From an uncultured Eubacteriales bacterium (GTDB lineage: Bacteria; Bacillota; Clostridia; Christensenellales; UBA1242), in NCBI GenBank assembly GCA_948607205.1, contig CAPERS010000002.1:62001-126000 (forward strand): a DNA stretch of 64,000 bases, given 5' to 3'. Position 1 is the first letter of the stretch; each line of letters opens with the position of its first letter. Below, piece after piece: positions 46,570 through 55,394 of the stretch. Below the pieces are notes generated by a model. The model ran no database searches, was not told the origin of the DNA, and was given only the letters and a program-made list of their open reading frames with translations. Both the position numbers and the translations under genes were made by a program.

Positions 46570-48060
46570 TCACATCACAATAACACTTCCGTCAAGCCAA
46601 CTGTTGAAGAACCCTTCAAGGTTATAGCCAGTTGAGCGAATGAAAGTTTGAATAAGTTCGGCTGGACTTGCATTTTTAAAACAATATGTGCTGAAATATG
46701 TTTTCAACGCTTTTTCGAAACGTTTATCACCGACAGATTGTCTGAGCGTGTGAAACATGATGGAACCCTTTGTGTAAATGCAATGAACATATTCTGGCTC
46801 TGTTTGAAAATCCTTGAGCGGTCTATTCATGCTTGTGTCAACTTCGCCAAGCACATCGGTGTAAACCTCAACGAAAAACTTGAAGTTTGTTGTGGCATTT
46901 TTTATCAGTTTATCAATTTCAAAATTGTATTCGCTATGCCTTTCAAAAAACATGAGCGTGCTATATTCAGCCAAACTTTCGTCCATCCATGCGTTATTAT
47001 ACTCGTCATTTCCAACCATGCCGTACCACCACTGGTGAGCAATTTCATGCACAATCACATAATTGAAATCTTCTTGACTTTGACAATCGTCAGAAATCAT
47101 GACAAGAGTTGGATATTCCATACCTCCATGCACAAAACCTGTTTTGACAACTGAGAGAGTTGGATATGAATATTCTCCAATTGTTTCTTCAAAAAACCTC
47201 AAGGCTTTTTCTGAAACTTCAAGGCATTCTGTCAGGTTTTGGTCACCTTCATAGCCATAATATTTGACTTTGACACCATCGACATCCTTTTCAATCATAT
47301 TGAAATTTTCAGAAAGACAGAAGGCAAAGTCACGAACCTTGTTCTGTGAAATTTGCGCTGTTTTCATGCCGCCGCTTTCGCTTTCATTTGCAACATTTCC
47401 ACTGCACGCAAGAACCATTGAGTTTGGATATGAAATCTTGACATTATAGTTTGCAACGTCGCTATAAAATGGGTCTCCGTTTGAATGATAAAGTTCTTCC
47501 ATGAAACCTTTGCCCTGTTCATAGACGCAGGCAATAGGATAAAAATTTCCAAAATTGACAACCTTTTCGCCATAGCCCAATCTGTGATTTATGTTGGCAA
47601 GTGTCACCTTGAATGTTATCACAATTTTGACGCATTCATCAGGGTAGATACCATTTTTAAGCTTGACTGACAAAATGTTTTCGTCCTCGCCAGCAACAGA
47701 AAATTCAAGCGAGTTCACATCTTTATCAATTTTTTCTTCGACACTGTCAATTTTTATATCACCAAAACTTTCGCCATTGGGATAGGCTTTATCGACATTG
47801 GACACCGAAACAATTTTGTTTTTTGCGCCTTGCCTGAAAGCATTTGGATAAAGATGAAAATTGATGTTTTCAAGATAGTTGTCTGACACATTGAAATATT
47901 CCACCTCTTCCCGACCAGAAAGGATATGAGAATTGTTGTCATACTCAAGTTCAAGATTGTAGGTCGACAACAAAGGCTCTTCTTCTTTGCAACCAATAAA
48001 AAGCAAAGGAGCAATTAAAATCACAGGCAAAATAAATAAAAGATACTTAAAGTTTTTCAT
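46570..48060 (-). CDS. M1-family metallopeptidase lipoprotein
   Basis: 496 residues. N-terminal signal with lipobox FIGC (Cys 24). A beta-rich domain is followed by the zinc motif HEIAHQWW and, 18 residues later, the third-ligand Glu in WMDESLAEYS. GGMEY, upstream, matches the M1 exopeptidase GxMEN motif with a changed last residue. An extracellular aminopeptidase-like lipoprotein is likely. No Shine-Dalgarno is evident. Confidence 0.9.
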   Translation of the reverse strand: MKNFKYLLFILPVILIAPLLFIGCKEEEPLLSTYNLELEYDNNSHILSGREEVEYFNVSDNYLENINFHLYPNAFRQGAKNKIVSVSNVDKAYPNGESFGDIKIDSVEEKIDKDVNSLEFSVAGEDENILSVKLKNGIYPDECVKIVITFKVTLANINHRLGYGEKVVNFGNFYPIACVYEQGKGFMEELYHSNGDPFYSDVANYNVKISYPNSMVLACSGNVANESESGGMKTAQISQNKVRDFAFCLSENFNMIEKDVDGVKVKYYGYEGDQNLTECLEVSEKALRFFEETIGEYSYPTLSVVKTGFVHGGMEYPTLVMISDDCQSQEDFNYVIVHEIAHQWWYGMVGNDEYNNAWMDESLAEYSTLMFFERHSEYNFEIDKLIKNATTNFKFFVEVYTDVLGEVDTSMNRPLKDFQTEPEYVHCIYTKGSIMFHTLRQSVGDKRFEKALKTYFSTYCFKNASPAELIQTFIRSTGYNLEGFFNSWLDGSVIVM

Positions 48061-48183
48061 ACTTTAATGTATTAAGGCTTGACCGAAATCATGACAAAAG
48101 TCGCTTAAAAAGCACTAATTCCTTTAAAAAGTTTGAAAGAACAATTATTGCAAGTTTTTTATCAATCAAAAAAGCAAATTTTG

Positions 48184-48212
48184 TTGTCAAAAGTGAGATT
48201 TTGTGTTATCAT
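48184..48212 (+). promoter_or_regulatory. dnaD promoter
   Basis: TTGTCA (48184-48189), 17-nt spacer, TATCAT (48207-48212). Confidence 0.6.
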
Positions 48213-48236
48213 GTTAAGGTAAACTTGGAGATAAAA

Positions 48237-49685
48237 ATGGCATTTTGTAAATATTCAACTGAATTCATAGCAAGTTCAAAAACCGAGATAGACAACATTT
48301 TCATAAATGACTATCTCCCTTTTGCTGACCCAAAATATGTCAAAGTCTATGTTTTTGGGCTTTATAAATGCAACAATGCATCATCTTTTGACAATAATAT
48401 TCAATCTTTTGCCAAAGCGCTTGGAATGACTGAAGATGACGTTCTTGAAGCGTTTGAATATTGGCAAGAAGAAGGACTTGTGCAAGTTTTGAAGTCAAGC
48501 CCTGTTGAAATCAGATATATTCCACTTAACAATGTGCTTTCAAGCAACAAGTTATATAAGCCTGACAAATACGCCATCTTCAACAGCCAAGCCCAAGAGA
48601 TTTTTGAAGGCAAGCGTGAAATTTCCAAAACTGAATATGGAGAATACTATGACTTTTTGGAAAGATTTCATGTTGAGCAAGAAGCCCTTCTCATGATTAT
48701 GAAATATTGCGTTGACACAAAAAAGAGTGCTGTTGGCTATAACTATATTCTCACTGTGGCAAAAAATTGGGCAAATGAAGGAATAACAACTGCAAGTGCT
48801 GTCGAAGACAGGCTTAAAGCATTTGAAGAAAAATCTCCAGAATTATCAGAGATTTTTGCTTGCCTTGGCATCAAGCGCTCGGCTTATGTTGAAGAGCGCG
48901 CTTTGGTTGAAAAATGGCTCAGTGATTTTGGATTCAATCTTGATGTTATTTTATATGTTGCAAAAAAGATAAAAGCCAGAAACAAATCAACCCTTGAACG
49001 CATTGACAGAGAATTGACAAAATATTATGAAATGAAACTTTTCTCAATAATGGAGATCGAAAGTTTTGAAAAGGAAAAGCAAGAACTTTATGCTCTTGCG
49101 CGTGAAATCAACAAGACAATCGGCGTTTATTATGAAAGCCTTGACGGCGAGGTTGAAAACTATATTCTCAAATGGCTCAATCTCGGATTTGATAAAGACG
49201 TTTTGCTCGACATTGCTTACTACTCTTTCAAAAGGTCTGTCAGAACACTGGAAGGCATGGACAAAACAATTTCAAAATTCTATAAACTTGGCATTCTGTC
49301 CTGCTCTGCTCTGAAAGAATATATGCACGAAGTTGTTTCAACTGACGAGCAAATCAAAAAGATTTTGGACGAACTTGGTCTGTCACGCAATGTTAATTAT
49401 ATAGACCGCGAAAATTATAAAACTTGGAAGGAAAATTGGAATATGAGTGATGAACTCATTTCTCATGCCACTACCCTTGCAAAAGATAAAGATAGCCCAC
49501 TCAAATATCTCAGCCGTTGTCTATCTGACTGGCATGAAAAAGGAATCAAAACAGTGGAAGAAGCAAAGAAAACAGCTCCACTTTCCCAAAGCATGAAATC
49601 ACAGAGTCAAAACTTCACAGGCAGGAGTTATTCAAAGGAGGAAATCAACGCCCTCTTCCAATCAATCGACGAAGTTGATGTGTGA
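48237..49685 (+). CDS. DnaD/DnaB-type replication protein
   Basis: 482 residues from MAFCKYSTEF. An N-terminal winged-helix region (LGMTEDDVLEAFEYWQEEGLVQV) is followed by three DnaD-like C-terminal repeats, each ending with a pattern such as AKNWANEGITT, AKKIKARNKSTLE or LSDWHEKGIKTVEEA. It loads the replicative helicase with the DnaC/DnaI protein encoded next. CTTGGAG precedes the ATG at 48237. An upstream in-frame ATG lacks an RBS. Confidence 0.92.
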   Translation: MAFCKYSTEFIASSKTEIDNIFINDYLPFADPKYVKVYVFGLYKCNNASSFDNNIQSFAKALGMTEDDVLEAFEYWQEEGLVQVLKSSPVEIRYIPLNNVLSSNKLYKPDKYAIFNSQAQEIFEGKREISKTEYGEYYDFLERFHVEQEALLMIMKYCVDTKKSAVGYNYILTVAKNWANEGITTASAVEDRLKAFEEKSPELSEIFACLGIKRSAYVEERALVEKWLSDFGFNLDVILYVAKKIKARNKSTLERIDRELTKYYEMKLFSIMEIESFEKEKQELYALAREINKTIGVYYESLDGEVENYILKWLNLGFDKDVLLDIAYYSFKRSVRTLEGMDKTISKFYKLGILSCSALKEYMHEVVSTDEQIKKILDELGLSRNVNYIDRENYKTWKENWNMSDELISHATTLAKDKDSPLKYLSRCLSDWHEKGIKTVEEAKKTAPLSQSMKSQSQNFTGRSYSKEEINALFQSIDEVDV

Positions 49686-49747
49686 GCACTTTAAGTGCTT
49701 TTTATGGTGAACGAAACTTTTTAGAAAAGAAAAAAAGGATATAAAAT

Positions 49748-50644
49748 ATGAGAGAACAAATTTTAAATGAAGCATTGAGCATAATCAATAACCGTGGAAA
49801 TCAAGCCGAAATTAAAGCTCTTGAAAACAAGAGAAAAGCACTTGAAGATGAGCGCTTTAAGGGTCTTTATCAAGACTACACTTCTTCCATGATAGAAAAT
49901 GCCAAACAAGGCAAGAAAAGCGACCTCAGCACAAAGAAATCGGCATATGAGAAACGCTTAAAAGAACTTAAAATTGATTCTGTTGAACCAGATTATTTCT
50001 GCAAAAAGTGCAATGACAGCGGTTATATTGAAGGTCAAAAGTGCCAATGCCTTAAAGACGAGCTGAACAAAATCATTCTTCGTGAAAGTGGATTTGTCAG
50101 TTTGGAAGAATTTGAAAATGCCAAGTTTGACATCTTCGAAAATGGCGAATATATGAAAAAAGTGTATTCAAAAATGAAGGAATGGTGTGGTTCAAACTTT
50201 GACAAAACTGTTATTCTTTTGAGTGGTGGAACGGGAGTCGGCAAAACTCACCTTTCAAAATGTATGGCAAATGAACTTATCAAAAAAGGCCACCTTGTCA
50301 CACTCACAACCGCTTTCAAAATGAACCAAGACTTTTTAAAGTCATATTCTTCTCGCGACCTTGAAGAAAAACAGGCACTTCTTGAAAAATATCTGTCCGC
50401 TGAAATACTTTTTATCGACGACCTCGGCACAGAACTTGTGCAAAAAGGCATCACTGTCAATTTCCTCTATCAAGTTCTCAATGAGCGCAAATCCAACAAA
50501 ATGCCAACCGTCATTACCACCAACCTTGACCTCAAAGATATTCGTGACACCTATGACGAGCGCATTTCCAGCCGAATCATTGACAAACAAACCTCAATCT
50601 GCCTGCAAATTGACGGAAAAGATTTGAGATTGAATAAAAAGTAA
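49748..50644 (+). CDS. DnaC/DnaI-type helicase loader ATPase
   Basis: 298 residues. A Cys cluster at 85, 88, 99 and 101 forms the DnaI-type zinc site; the AAA+ core has GGTGVGKTH (160-168), Walker B LFIDDLGTE and a sensor Arg in DERISSRI. With the DnaD protein it loads DnaB helicase. AAGGAT precedes the ATG. A weak hairpin (AGCACTTTAAGTGCT plus T-run, about 49684-49702) lies between the two genes and could lower its expression. Confidence 0.93.
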   Translation: MREQILNEALSIINNRGNQAEIKALENKRKALEDERFKGLYQDYTSSMIENAKQGKKSDLSTKKSAYEKRLKELKIDSVEPDYFCKKCNDSGYIEGQKCQCLKDELNKIILRESGFVSLEEFENAKFDIFENGEYMKKVYSKMKEWCGSNFDKTVILLSGGTGVGKTHLSKCMANELIKKGHLVTLTTAFKMNQDFLKSYSSRDLEEKQALLEKYLSAEILFIDDLGTELVQKGITVNFLYQVLNERKSNKMPTVITTNLDLKDIRDTYDERISSRIIDKQTSICLQIDGKDLRLNKK

Positions 50645-50659
50645 ACTTATGAAAGAAAA

Positions 50660-50692
50660 TTAAAAAACACCGACATCAATCGGTGATTTTTT
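50660..50692 (+). terminator. dnaC terminator
   Basis: CACCGA/TCGGTG stem with an A-run and T-run. Confidence 0.75.
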
Positions 50693-50735
50693 AAAATAAT
50701 AAAAACTTTCTTTTTTAATCTATATTATTATTTTT

Positions 50736-50975
50736 CTATATTCCTATTTCATGTTTTGAATCATTCAATTTTGCTTCAATATAATCTCCAAAGGAAAGAC
50801 TGCCTTTGCATTTTGCCATTATGCATATATAGGATTTCTTATTTGTGTTATAACGCATAGGAAATTTGCATATTGGACAACTTGTTGTATCATTTATTCT
50901 ATATTTTTCGGTTACTAACTTAACAAGTCCACTTGCAATTTTTATTTCTCTTGTGTATTCAACATCATATGTCAT
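50736..50975 (-). CDS. Small zinc-ribbon-like protein
   Basis: 79 residues from MTYDVEYTRE. A CPIC...CIMAKC pattern, with about 18 residues between, could bind zinc. AAAGGAG lies 7 nt before the chosen ATG; the longer frame upstream has no RBS. Function unknown. Confidence 0.7.
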   Translation of the reverse strand: MTYDVEYTREIKIASGLVKLVTEKYRINDTTSCPICKFPMRYNTNKKSYICIMAKCKGSLSFGDYIEAKLNDSKHEIGI

Positions 50976-51039
50976 GTGATTTCTCCTTTTAACAACTTTA
51001 AGTTTAGCATAAAAGACTGTAAAAGTCAATACCTAAATT

Positions 51040-51651
51040 TTACCTTTTCAAAAATCTAATAAACGCTTTGATGTTACGCTTTTGGCGTGCAAATTCAGAA
51101 TCTTCGCCATGTCCGCTGTGGCAAGTTTCAAACTCAAGCGCGTCAAGTTTTTCAAGAGAGCAAATTATTTCTTCTTTGCTTGAGCCATAAAGGTCAGTTC
51201 TGCCAATGCCGTTGTCAAAAAGTGTGTCACCAGCAAAAAGATGATTGTTTAAGAGAAAGCAAACTGAGGATTTGCAATGTCCGGGTGTGGCAAAAAATTG
51301 GATTTCAAAATCTTCAAAATTTAGTTTTCCATCTTCTTTAATAAATTCAAAATTGTCGAAAGAATCGAGTTTAAAGCTCTCGCCATAGTTTTTGGCAGGG
51401 TCAATAAGCTCATCCTTGGCAAACTCACTTGCATAAATTTTGCAGTCAAACTTTTTTGCATAATCAAGAGCGAACATCGCGTGGTCATAATGTCCGTGCG
51501 TCAAAAGCACAGCGGTGACTTTTAAGTTCCCGACTTCTTTTTCAATAAGCGCAGTTTCAACGCCAGCGTCAATAATCACGCAATCCTTGCCATTTATGCA
51601 TATAAAAACATTTGATTCAAGATATTGACTTTTTAAATTTTTGATTTCCAT
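51040..51651 (-). CDS. MBL-fold metallo-hydrolase (glyoxalase II-like)
   Basis: 203 residues from MEIKNLKSQY. THGHYDHA supplies zinc ligands, TPGHCKSSVCF a third, and GDTLFDNGIGRTDL and HSGHGEDS the remainder, all in the short MBL hydrolase arrangement. The frame is open 200 nt upstream, but that part runs through the antisense of tRNA-Trp and is not coding. Substrate unknown. Confidence 0.88.
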   Translation of the reverse strand: MEIKNLKSQYLESNVFICINGKDCVIIDAGVETALIEKEVGNLKVTAVLLTHGHYDHAMFALDYAKKFDCKIYASEFAKDELIDPAKNYGESFKLDSFDNFEFIKEDGKLNFEDFEIQFFATPGHCKSSVCFLLNNHLFAGDTLFDNGIGRTDLYGSSKEEIICSLEKLDALEFETCHSGHGEDSEFARQKRNIKAFIRFLKR

Positions 51652-51726
51652 GAAAGTATTATATAACTTTTTAACAAAATTTGAAAACTTTTTTTGCATT
51701 TGTAAACAAAAAATCAGCATATTTTG

Positions 51727-51755
51727 TTGACTTAGACGTGGGTTTATAGTAAAAT
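51727..51755 (+). promoter_or_regulatory. tRNA-Trp promoter
   Basis: TTGACT (51727-51732), 17-nt spacer, TAAAAT (51750-51755). Confidence 0.7.
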
Positions 51756-51774
51756 AATGATGTTGAAAATATAT

Positions 51775-51848
51775 AGGGGTGTAGTTCATCGGTAGAATGA
51801 GAGTCTCCAAAACTCCAGAGGAGGGTTCGATTCCTTCCACCCCTGCCA
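51775..51848 (+). tRNA. tRNA-Trp (anticodon CCA)
   Basis: Acceptor AGGGGTG/CACCCCT, D stem GTTC/GAAT, anticodon loop CTCCAAA (CCA), T arm with GGTTCGATTCC, discriminator G and encoded CCA. 74 nt. Confidence 0.95.
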
Positions 51849-51904
51849 AAACGCGACCAAACGAAATGCTTCACTAAGCATTTTGTCGCAACTATAAAAT
51901 GGAA

Positions 51905-51938
51905 TTAAAAAATCACCGATTTCTATCGGTGTTTTTTA
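51905..51938. terminator. Bidirectional terminator
   Basis: CACCGAT/ATCGGTG stem flanked by A and T runs; serves tRNA-Trp and the convergent HTH gene. The stem bases match those of the dnaC terminator. Confidence 0.8.
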
Positions 51939-52373
51939 TTCTTCCCCTGTCACCATATAATCGAGCGAAACATCAAAATATTTTGCTAATTTAATTAAAC
52001 TTGATAAAACTGGTATTTTGCCCTTTTCCCAATCTCTTTTTGTATTTATATCCATATCTAAAATTTCGCACAACTTATAATGCGAACAATCAATCGATTT
52101 TCTCAATTTCTCATATCTTTTATCAAAATTTGGTTTAAATTTTATTTCTTTATTATAATTATTTTTATCAGAAAGAGCCAATAAAAAATCAAGAGAACAT
52201 TTGAAATAATTTGCAAGAATTATTGCACCCTCTAAATTCGGATTAAATTTCCCTTTTGTATAATTATCTAATCTTTTATATGACATTCCTAGTTGCCTAG
52301 CAATTTCACTTTTGCTAAGCTTTTTGTCAGATATTAAATCGTTTAAAATGTCTTTAAATTCGTAATCTTGCAT
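51936..52373 (-). CDS. Double-HTH XRE-type regulator 1
   Basis: 145 residues from MQDYEFKD. The first XRE-type HTH is LSKSEIARQLGMSYKRLDNY (about 20-60). A linker NNYNKEIKF...YEKL leads to a second HTH-like unit at about 95-140 (YKLCEILDMDINTKRDWEKG). GCGAGG precedes the ATG. Paralogous to the regulator at 53064-53504, with the same linker. Divergent from the SAP-like gene. Confidence 0.85.
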   Translation of the reverse strand: MQDYEFKDILNDLISDKKLSKSEIARQLGMSYKRLDNYTKGKFNPNLEGAIILANYFKCSLDFLLALSDKNNYNKEIKFKPNFDKRYEKLRKSIDCSHYKLCEILDMDINTKRDWEKGKIPVLSSLIKLAKYFDVSLDYMVTGEE

Positions 52374-52479
52374 TTTTCCTCGCATTTTTACAAATTTTAA
52401 CAAATTTAGTCCGATTTTATTTGGTTTTGAAACTGAACTTGAGTATAATTAGTATAAGGGAAATTTTCGGAGGTTAAAA

Positions 52480-53067
52480 ATGGAAGTAATAATAGCGAAT
52501 ATTGACGCAAGATATACATTGTTTGAATATTTTTTTAAAAGTTTTAAAATGCATTTAACTAATCATATAGATCTTCTTGACGATAACATTTATCTTTATT
52601 TAGATAGTGAAAGAAAAATTACTATAAGAATTATACAAAATGGTTATGAAGAAAATGATTATCATATTTCAGAGGATTTAAAATTAAAAATCAAAGAATT
52701 GCACATTCATGAACTGCGCAAATTTGCAAAAAAATGTGGGGTCAAATCACCTACCTCACAAAATAAAAAATCTTTAATTGATAAATTATCAAAATTACAC
52801 GTTACAGATGTTCCAACTTATAATCAGGAACAAAAAGTAATAGAAACACAAGATTGGCATTTGTTCAAACATTACTTTACTAATATTTTTAGTCCTATTT
52901 CGGAGGACACATTAGTTTATATAAATTTAAAGAATATTAAAGATTTTGTGATTTACTTTGAAAATTTGCTTTCTCATATCGATGAAAAATTTGTTATGCT
53001 GAATTTCAATCAATATCAAATAACGCTTCAAGGCGAAATTCTAAAAATTAATTTATGCATAACTTAG
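52480..53067 (+). CDS. Protein with SAP-like DNA-binding segment
   Basis: 195 residues. Residues 68-107 follow the SAP/Rho-N-like pattern: helix, LHIHELRKFAKKCGVKSPTS, then NKKSLIDKLSKL. The flanking parts are not recognised. GGAGG precedes the ATG. It lies between two paralogous HTH regulators: divergent from the first and overlapping the end of the second by 4 nt (convergent). Confidence 0.75.
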   Translation: MEVIIANIDARYTLFEYFFKSFKMHLTNHIDLLDDNIYLYLDSERKITIRIIQNGYEENDYHISEDLKLKIKELHIHELRKFAKKCGVKSPTSQNKKSLIDKLSKLHVTDVPTYNQEQKVIETQDWHLFKHYFTNIFSPISEDTLVYINLKNIKDFVIYFENLLSHIDEKFVMLNFNQYQITLQGEILKINLCIT

Positions 53068-53504
53068 TTATCTATATCAAACAAAAGACTTTCAACTGAC
53101 ACACAAAAAAAATCTGCTATTTTAATTATCGTTGCAAGTTTTGGAATTCTACCATTCTCCCAATCTTTTTTAACATCCAAGTCTAACGGAATTAATTTTG
53201 ATGCTTTATAATGAGAAAGTTTATTATTATTTAAAAGTTCAATATATCTTTGATAAAATTTGCCATCATACACAATTTCATGCTTATAATTATTTTTCTT
53301 TGACAAGCCAAATAAATAACTTAAAGTCATCTGTAACGCATTCGCAATTTTTATAGCATTATCTAGTTCTGGTTGGCAATAACCTTTAAGATAATTATCA
53401 AGTCCTTTTTCTGAAATATTTAACATTTGAGCAAATTCAGTCTTTTTTAAATCTTTTTCAATCATGTAATCTTCTAAAATCTCTTTAATCGCTCCACTGT
53501 TCAT
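53064..53504 (-). CDS. Double-HTH XRE-type regulator 2
   Basis: 146 residues from MNSGAIKEIL. HTH 1 is LKKTEFAQMLNISEKGLDNYL; the linker is NNYKHEIVYDGKFYQRYIEL; HTH 2 is KASKLIPLDLDVKKDWENGRIP. It is the paralogue of regulator 1. GAGAGGTG precedes the ATG. It is convergent with the SAP-like gene. Confidence 0.85.
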   Translation of the reverse strand: MNSGAIKEILEDYMIEKDLKKTEFAQMLNISEKGLDNYLKGYCQPELDNAIKIANALQMTLSYLFGLSKKNNYKHEIVYDGKFYQRYIELLNNNKLSHYKASKLIPLDLDVKKDWENGRIPKLATIIKIADFFCVSVESLLFDIDN

Positions 53505-53594
53505 AATTACACCTCTCACTTTATAAAAAGTTTAAGGGATTATTCACAAATTTGAACATTTTGAAACTCAACCCGACTAGTTTATTTTTGCATA

Positions 53595-53623
53595 TTGACA
53601 AGTGGTAAATTTGGTGATAAAAT
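53595..53623 (+). promoter_or_regulatory. Promoter of the HExxH gene
   Basis: TTGACA (53595-53600), 17-nt spacer, TAAAAT (53618-53623). Confidence 0.7.
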
Positions 53624-53646
53624 GTTAACAAAAAGAGGAAGAAAAG

Positions 53647-54531
53647 ATGAAAGACAATCTGTTTATTAAAATATTGAATGAATGGGAAAATTGTGACGAA
53701 CTTGAAAGATTTAAACTTCTTCAAGAGTTTGAGAATGAAAATGCGGAACGACAAAATCGAAATGCACGAACTCTTATGATTGATGAAAGTGCCAAGCCTT
53801 ACAGTGAAAACAATGAGGCAGCTGCATACTACTGCTTGCAATATCCAGAATATATTTTCATTTGTTCACCTGCCAAAACAACAGCGTTTATTTCAATGTT
53901 AGACTTGACACATGAAGGCTTGCACGCTTATATTGACGATTATTTGAATGACAAAACAAACTTAAGAACGCTTTCAAAGATTGACATTGAGAACATAACA
54001 AAAGAAAATGAATATCTTAAAATCATCAACAAATATTTAGAAAAGATAAACTCTCTTAAAATATATGAAACAATGTCTTTTGAAGAAATTTTTGTTTATA
54101 ATGAAACTACTTTAATTATGCTTAGTCACATATTTAATTCATGTGAGAGCATTATGGACACTAGCAAATTGTTCAAATATGTTCAGGATACTTTAAAAAT
54201 TTTGATTAACCAAAATAATGAAATCGAAGATTTGAAAGCGCAAGGACTGGACTATCAACTTTTTTATGAAAATGTGATAAATTATGATAAAAGCCTGACT
54301 GAAAAATTTAAAAAAGAAATCAAAACAACAAAAATAGTTGAAGATGAGAAAGACATTCTGCTTGTGAAAATTTTAAATAAACTTTATGGCGAATATAAAT
54401 CCTATCTAAACTGCAGTAAAAAAGAAAAAGAAGTTAAAAAAGACCAATTTATTGACCTGTATCTTAATTTAGCATATCTTTATAGTGACGAAAAAGGCTC
54501 TCCACTTCTATGTGGCGAAGATATGGAATAA
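53647..54531 (+). CDS. Hypothetical protein with HExxH motif
   Basis: 294 residues. HEGLH at 89-93 in the context FISMLDLTHEGLHAYIDDY has the zincin pattern and follows a segment with hydrophobic strands (YPEYIFICSP). The rest is helical. A third zinc ligand is not obvious, so protease activity is uncertain. AGAGGAAG precedes the ATG. It sits beside two XRE-type regulators, as ImmA-type proteases do, but the similarity does not go beyond the motif. Confidence 0.75.
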   Translation: MKDNLFIKILNEWENCDELERFKLLQEFENENAERQNRNARTLMIDESAKPYSENNEAAAYYCLQYPEYIFICSPAKTTAFISMLDLTHEGLHAYIDDYLNDKTNLRTLSKIDIENITKENEYLKIINKYLEKINSLKIYETMSFEEIFVYNETTLIMLSHIFNSCESIMDTSKLFKYVQDTLKILINQNNEIEDLKAQGLDYQLFYENVINYDKSLTEKFKKEIKTTKIVEDEKDILLVKILNKLYGEYKSYLNCSKKEKEVKKDQFIDLYLNLAYLYSDEKGSPLLCGEDME

Positions 54532-54570
54532 TAAAAGATATTAACAAAAATTGTTCATTAATTTACACAA

Positions 54571-54602
54571 AAAAAAGACGCCAATCATTTGGCGTTTTTT
54601 TA
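54571..54602 (+). terminator. Terminator of the HExxH gene
   Basis: ACGCCAA/TTGGCGT stem followed by T-run. Confidence 0.85.
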
Positions 54603-54638
54603 ACAAACATAACATAAACAGTGACTGTGTGAGAGATA

Positions 54639-54661
54639 TAAAAAAACGGCATAATGCCGTG
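54639..54661 (-). terminator. mazF terminator
   Basis: ACGGCAT/ATGCCGT stem and, on the minus strand, seven T. It directly adjoins the mazF stop. Confidence 0.8.
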
Positions 54662-55009
54662 TTAAAAGCCTAGAGAAATTAAAATTGCGCGGTTGACCTC
54701 TTTCATTTTAAGGTCGTCAAGAGTTGTCACTTTTTCACGCAGACGACGTTTGTCGAGCGTGCGGATTTGTTCAAGAAGAGCAACTGAGTTTTTGGGCAGG
54801 TTATATTTTTCTGCCGAAAGGTCAATGTGCGTTGGAAGTTTTGCTTTGCCAAGCTGGCTTGTGATGGCTGAAACGATAACAGTTGGCGAATATTTGTTGC
54901 CGACATCGTTTTGGATTATTAGGACTGGACGAACGCCACCCTGTTCACTTCCAACAACAGGGCTTAGGTCAGCATAATAGATTTCACCTCTTTTTATTTG
55001 CTCGTCCAT
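54662..55009 (-). CDS. ndoA: MazF/NdoA-family endoribonuclease toxin
   Basis: 115 residues from [30 protein letters not shown]. The PemK/MazF fold motifs include IRTLDKRRL. Such toxins cut single-stranded RNA at short sequences. The gene overlaps the upstream small gene by 26 nt, the usual arrangement for an antitoxin-toxin pair. Confidence 0.92.
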   Translation of the reverse strand: MDEQIKRGEIYYADLSPVVGSEQGGVRPVLIIQNDVGNKYSPTVIVSAITSQLGKAKLPTHIDLSAEKYNLPKNSVALLEQIRTLDKRRLREKVTTLDDLKMKEVNRAILISLGF

Positions 55010-55226
55010 ACTTCCTTTCAAATTCCATTAGGTCTTCAAGTTCAGCGCGTTCCATTTCTTCAATCTCGCTGTAAACTGAAAGAATATCACGCGCATTTCC
55101 CTCTACTTGCATATTATGCCAAGCACTTTGAAAAGTTGACATGGTGCTTTGGCGCAAAATGTCATTTTGTGCAGTTTCATTCTGCTTTGCAAGTTTTTCG
55201 AGTTCTTTTTTTAGTTGACTTTTCAT
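54984..55226 (-). CDS. Helical small protein upstream of mazF (candidate antitoxin)
   Basis: 80 residues from [11 protein letters not shown], all-helical and charged, with no RHH or AbrB-type DNA-binding motif typical of MazE. GGGAGA precedes the ATG. Position and overlap with mazF suggest the antitoxin; its fold is unusual for that role. Confidence 0.75.
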   Translation of the reverse strand: MKSQLKKELEKLAKQNETAQNDILRQSTMSTFQSAWHNMQVEGNARDILSVYSEIEEMERAELEDLMEFERKYGRANKKR

Positions 55227-55335
55227 GATTATCTCCCTGATAAAAATTTTTAAACTTGAATTATTGTGAGAAAATTGGGAAAAAATATGTAAAATCAAGC
55301 AAAAACACATAAAATTAACTTTTTTTAATTTTTAC

Positions 55336-55363
55336 TTGACAAATCCCCCCCCCGATTTATAAT
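55336..55363 (+). promoter_or_regulatory. Promoter with C9 homopolymer in the -35/-10 spacer (candidate phase-variable)
   Basis: Perfect TTGACA (55336-55341), 16-nt spacer with nine C (55345-55353), perfect TATAAT (55358-55363). The 364-residue gene starts 31 nt downstream. Confidence 0.8.
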
Positions 55364-55394
55364 AGGGTAACTACAAAAAAAAGGAGAAATATAT

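Noticed and set aside
51652..51849. N-terminal extension of the MBL hydrolase beginning MAGVEGIEPS
   Set aside because: It is the antisense of tRNA-Trp plus intergenic DNA, a well-known annotation artefact; the ATG at 51651 is the better start.
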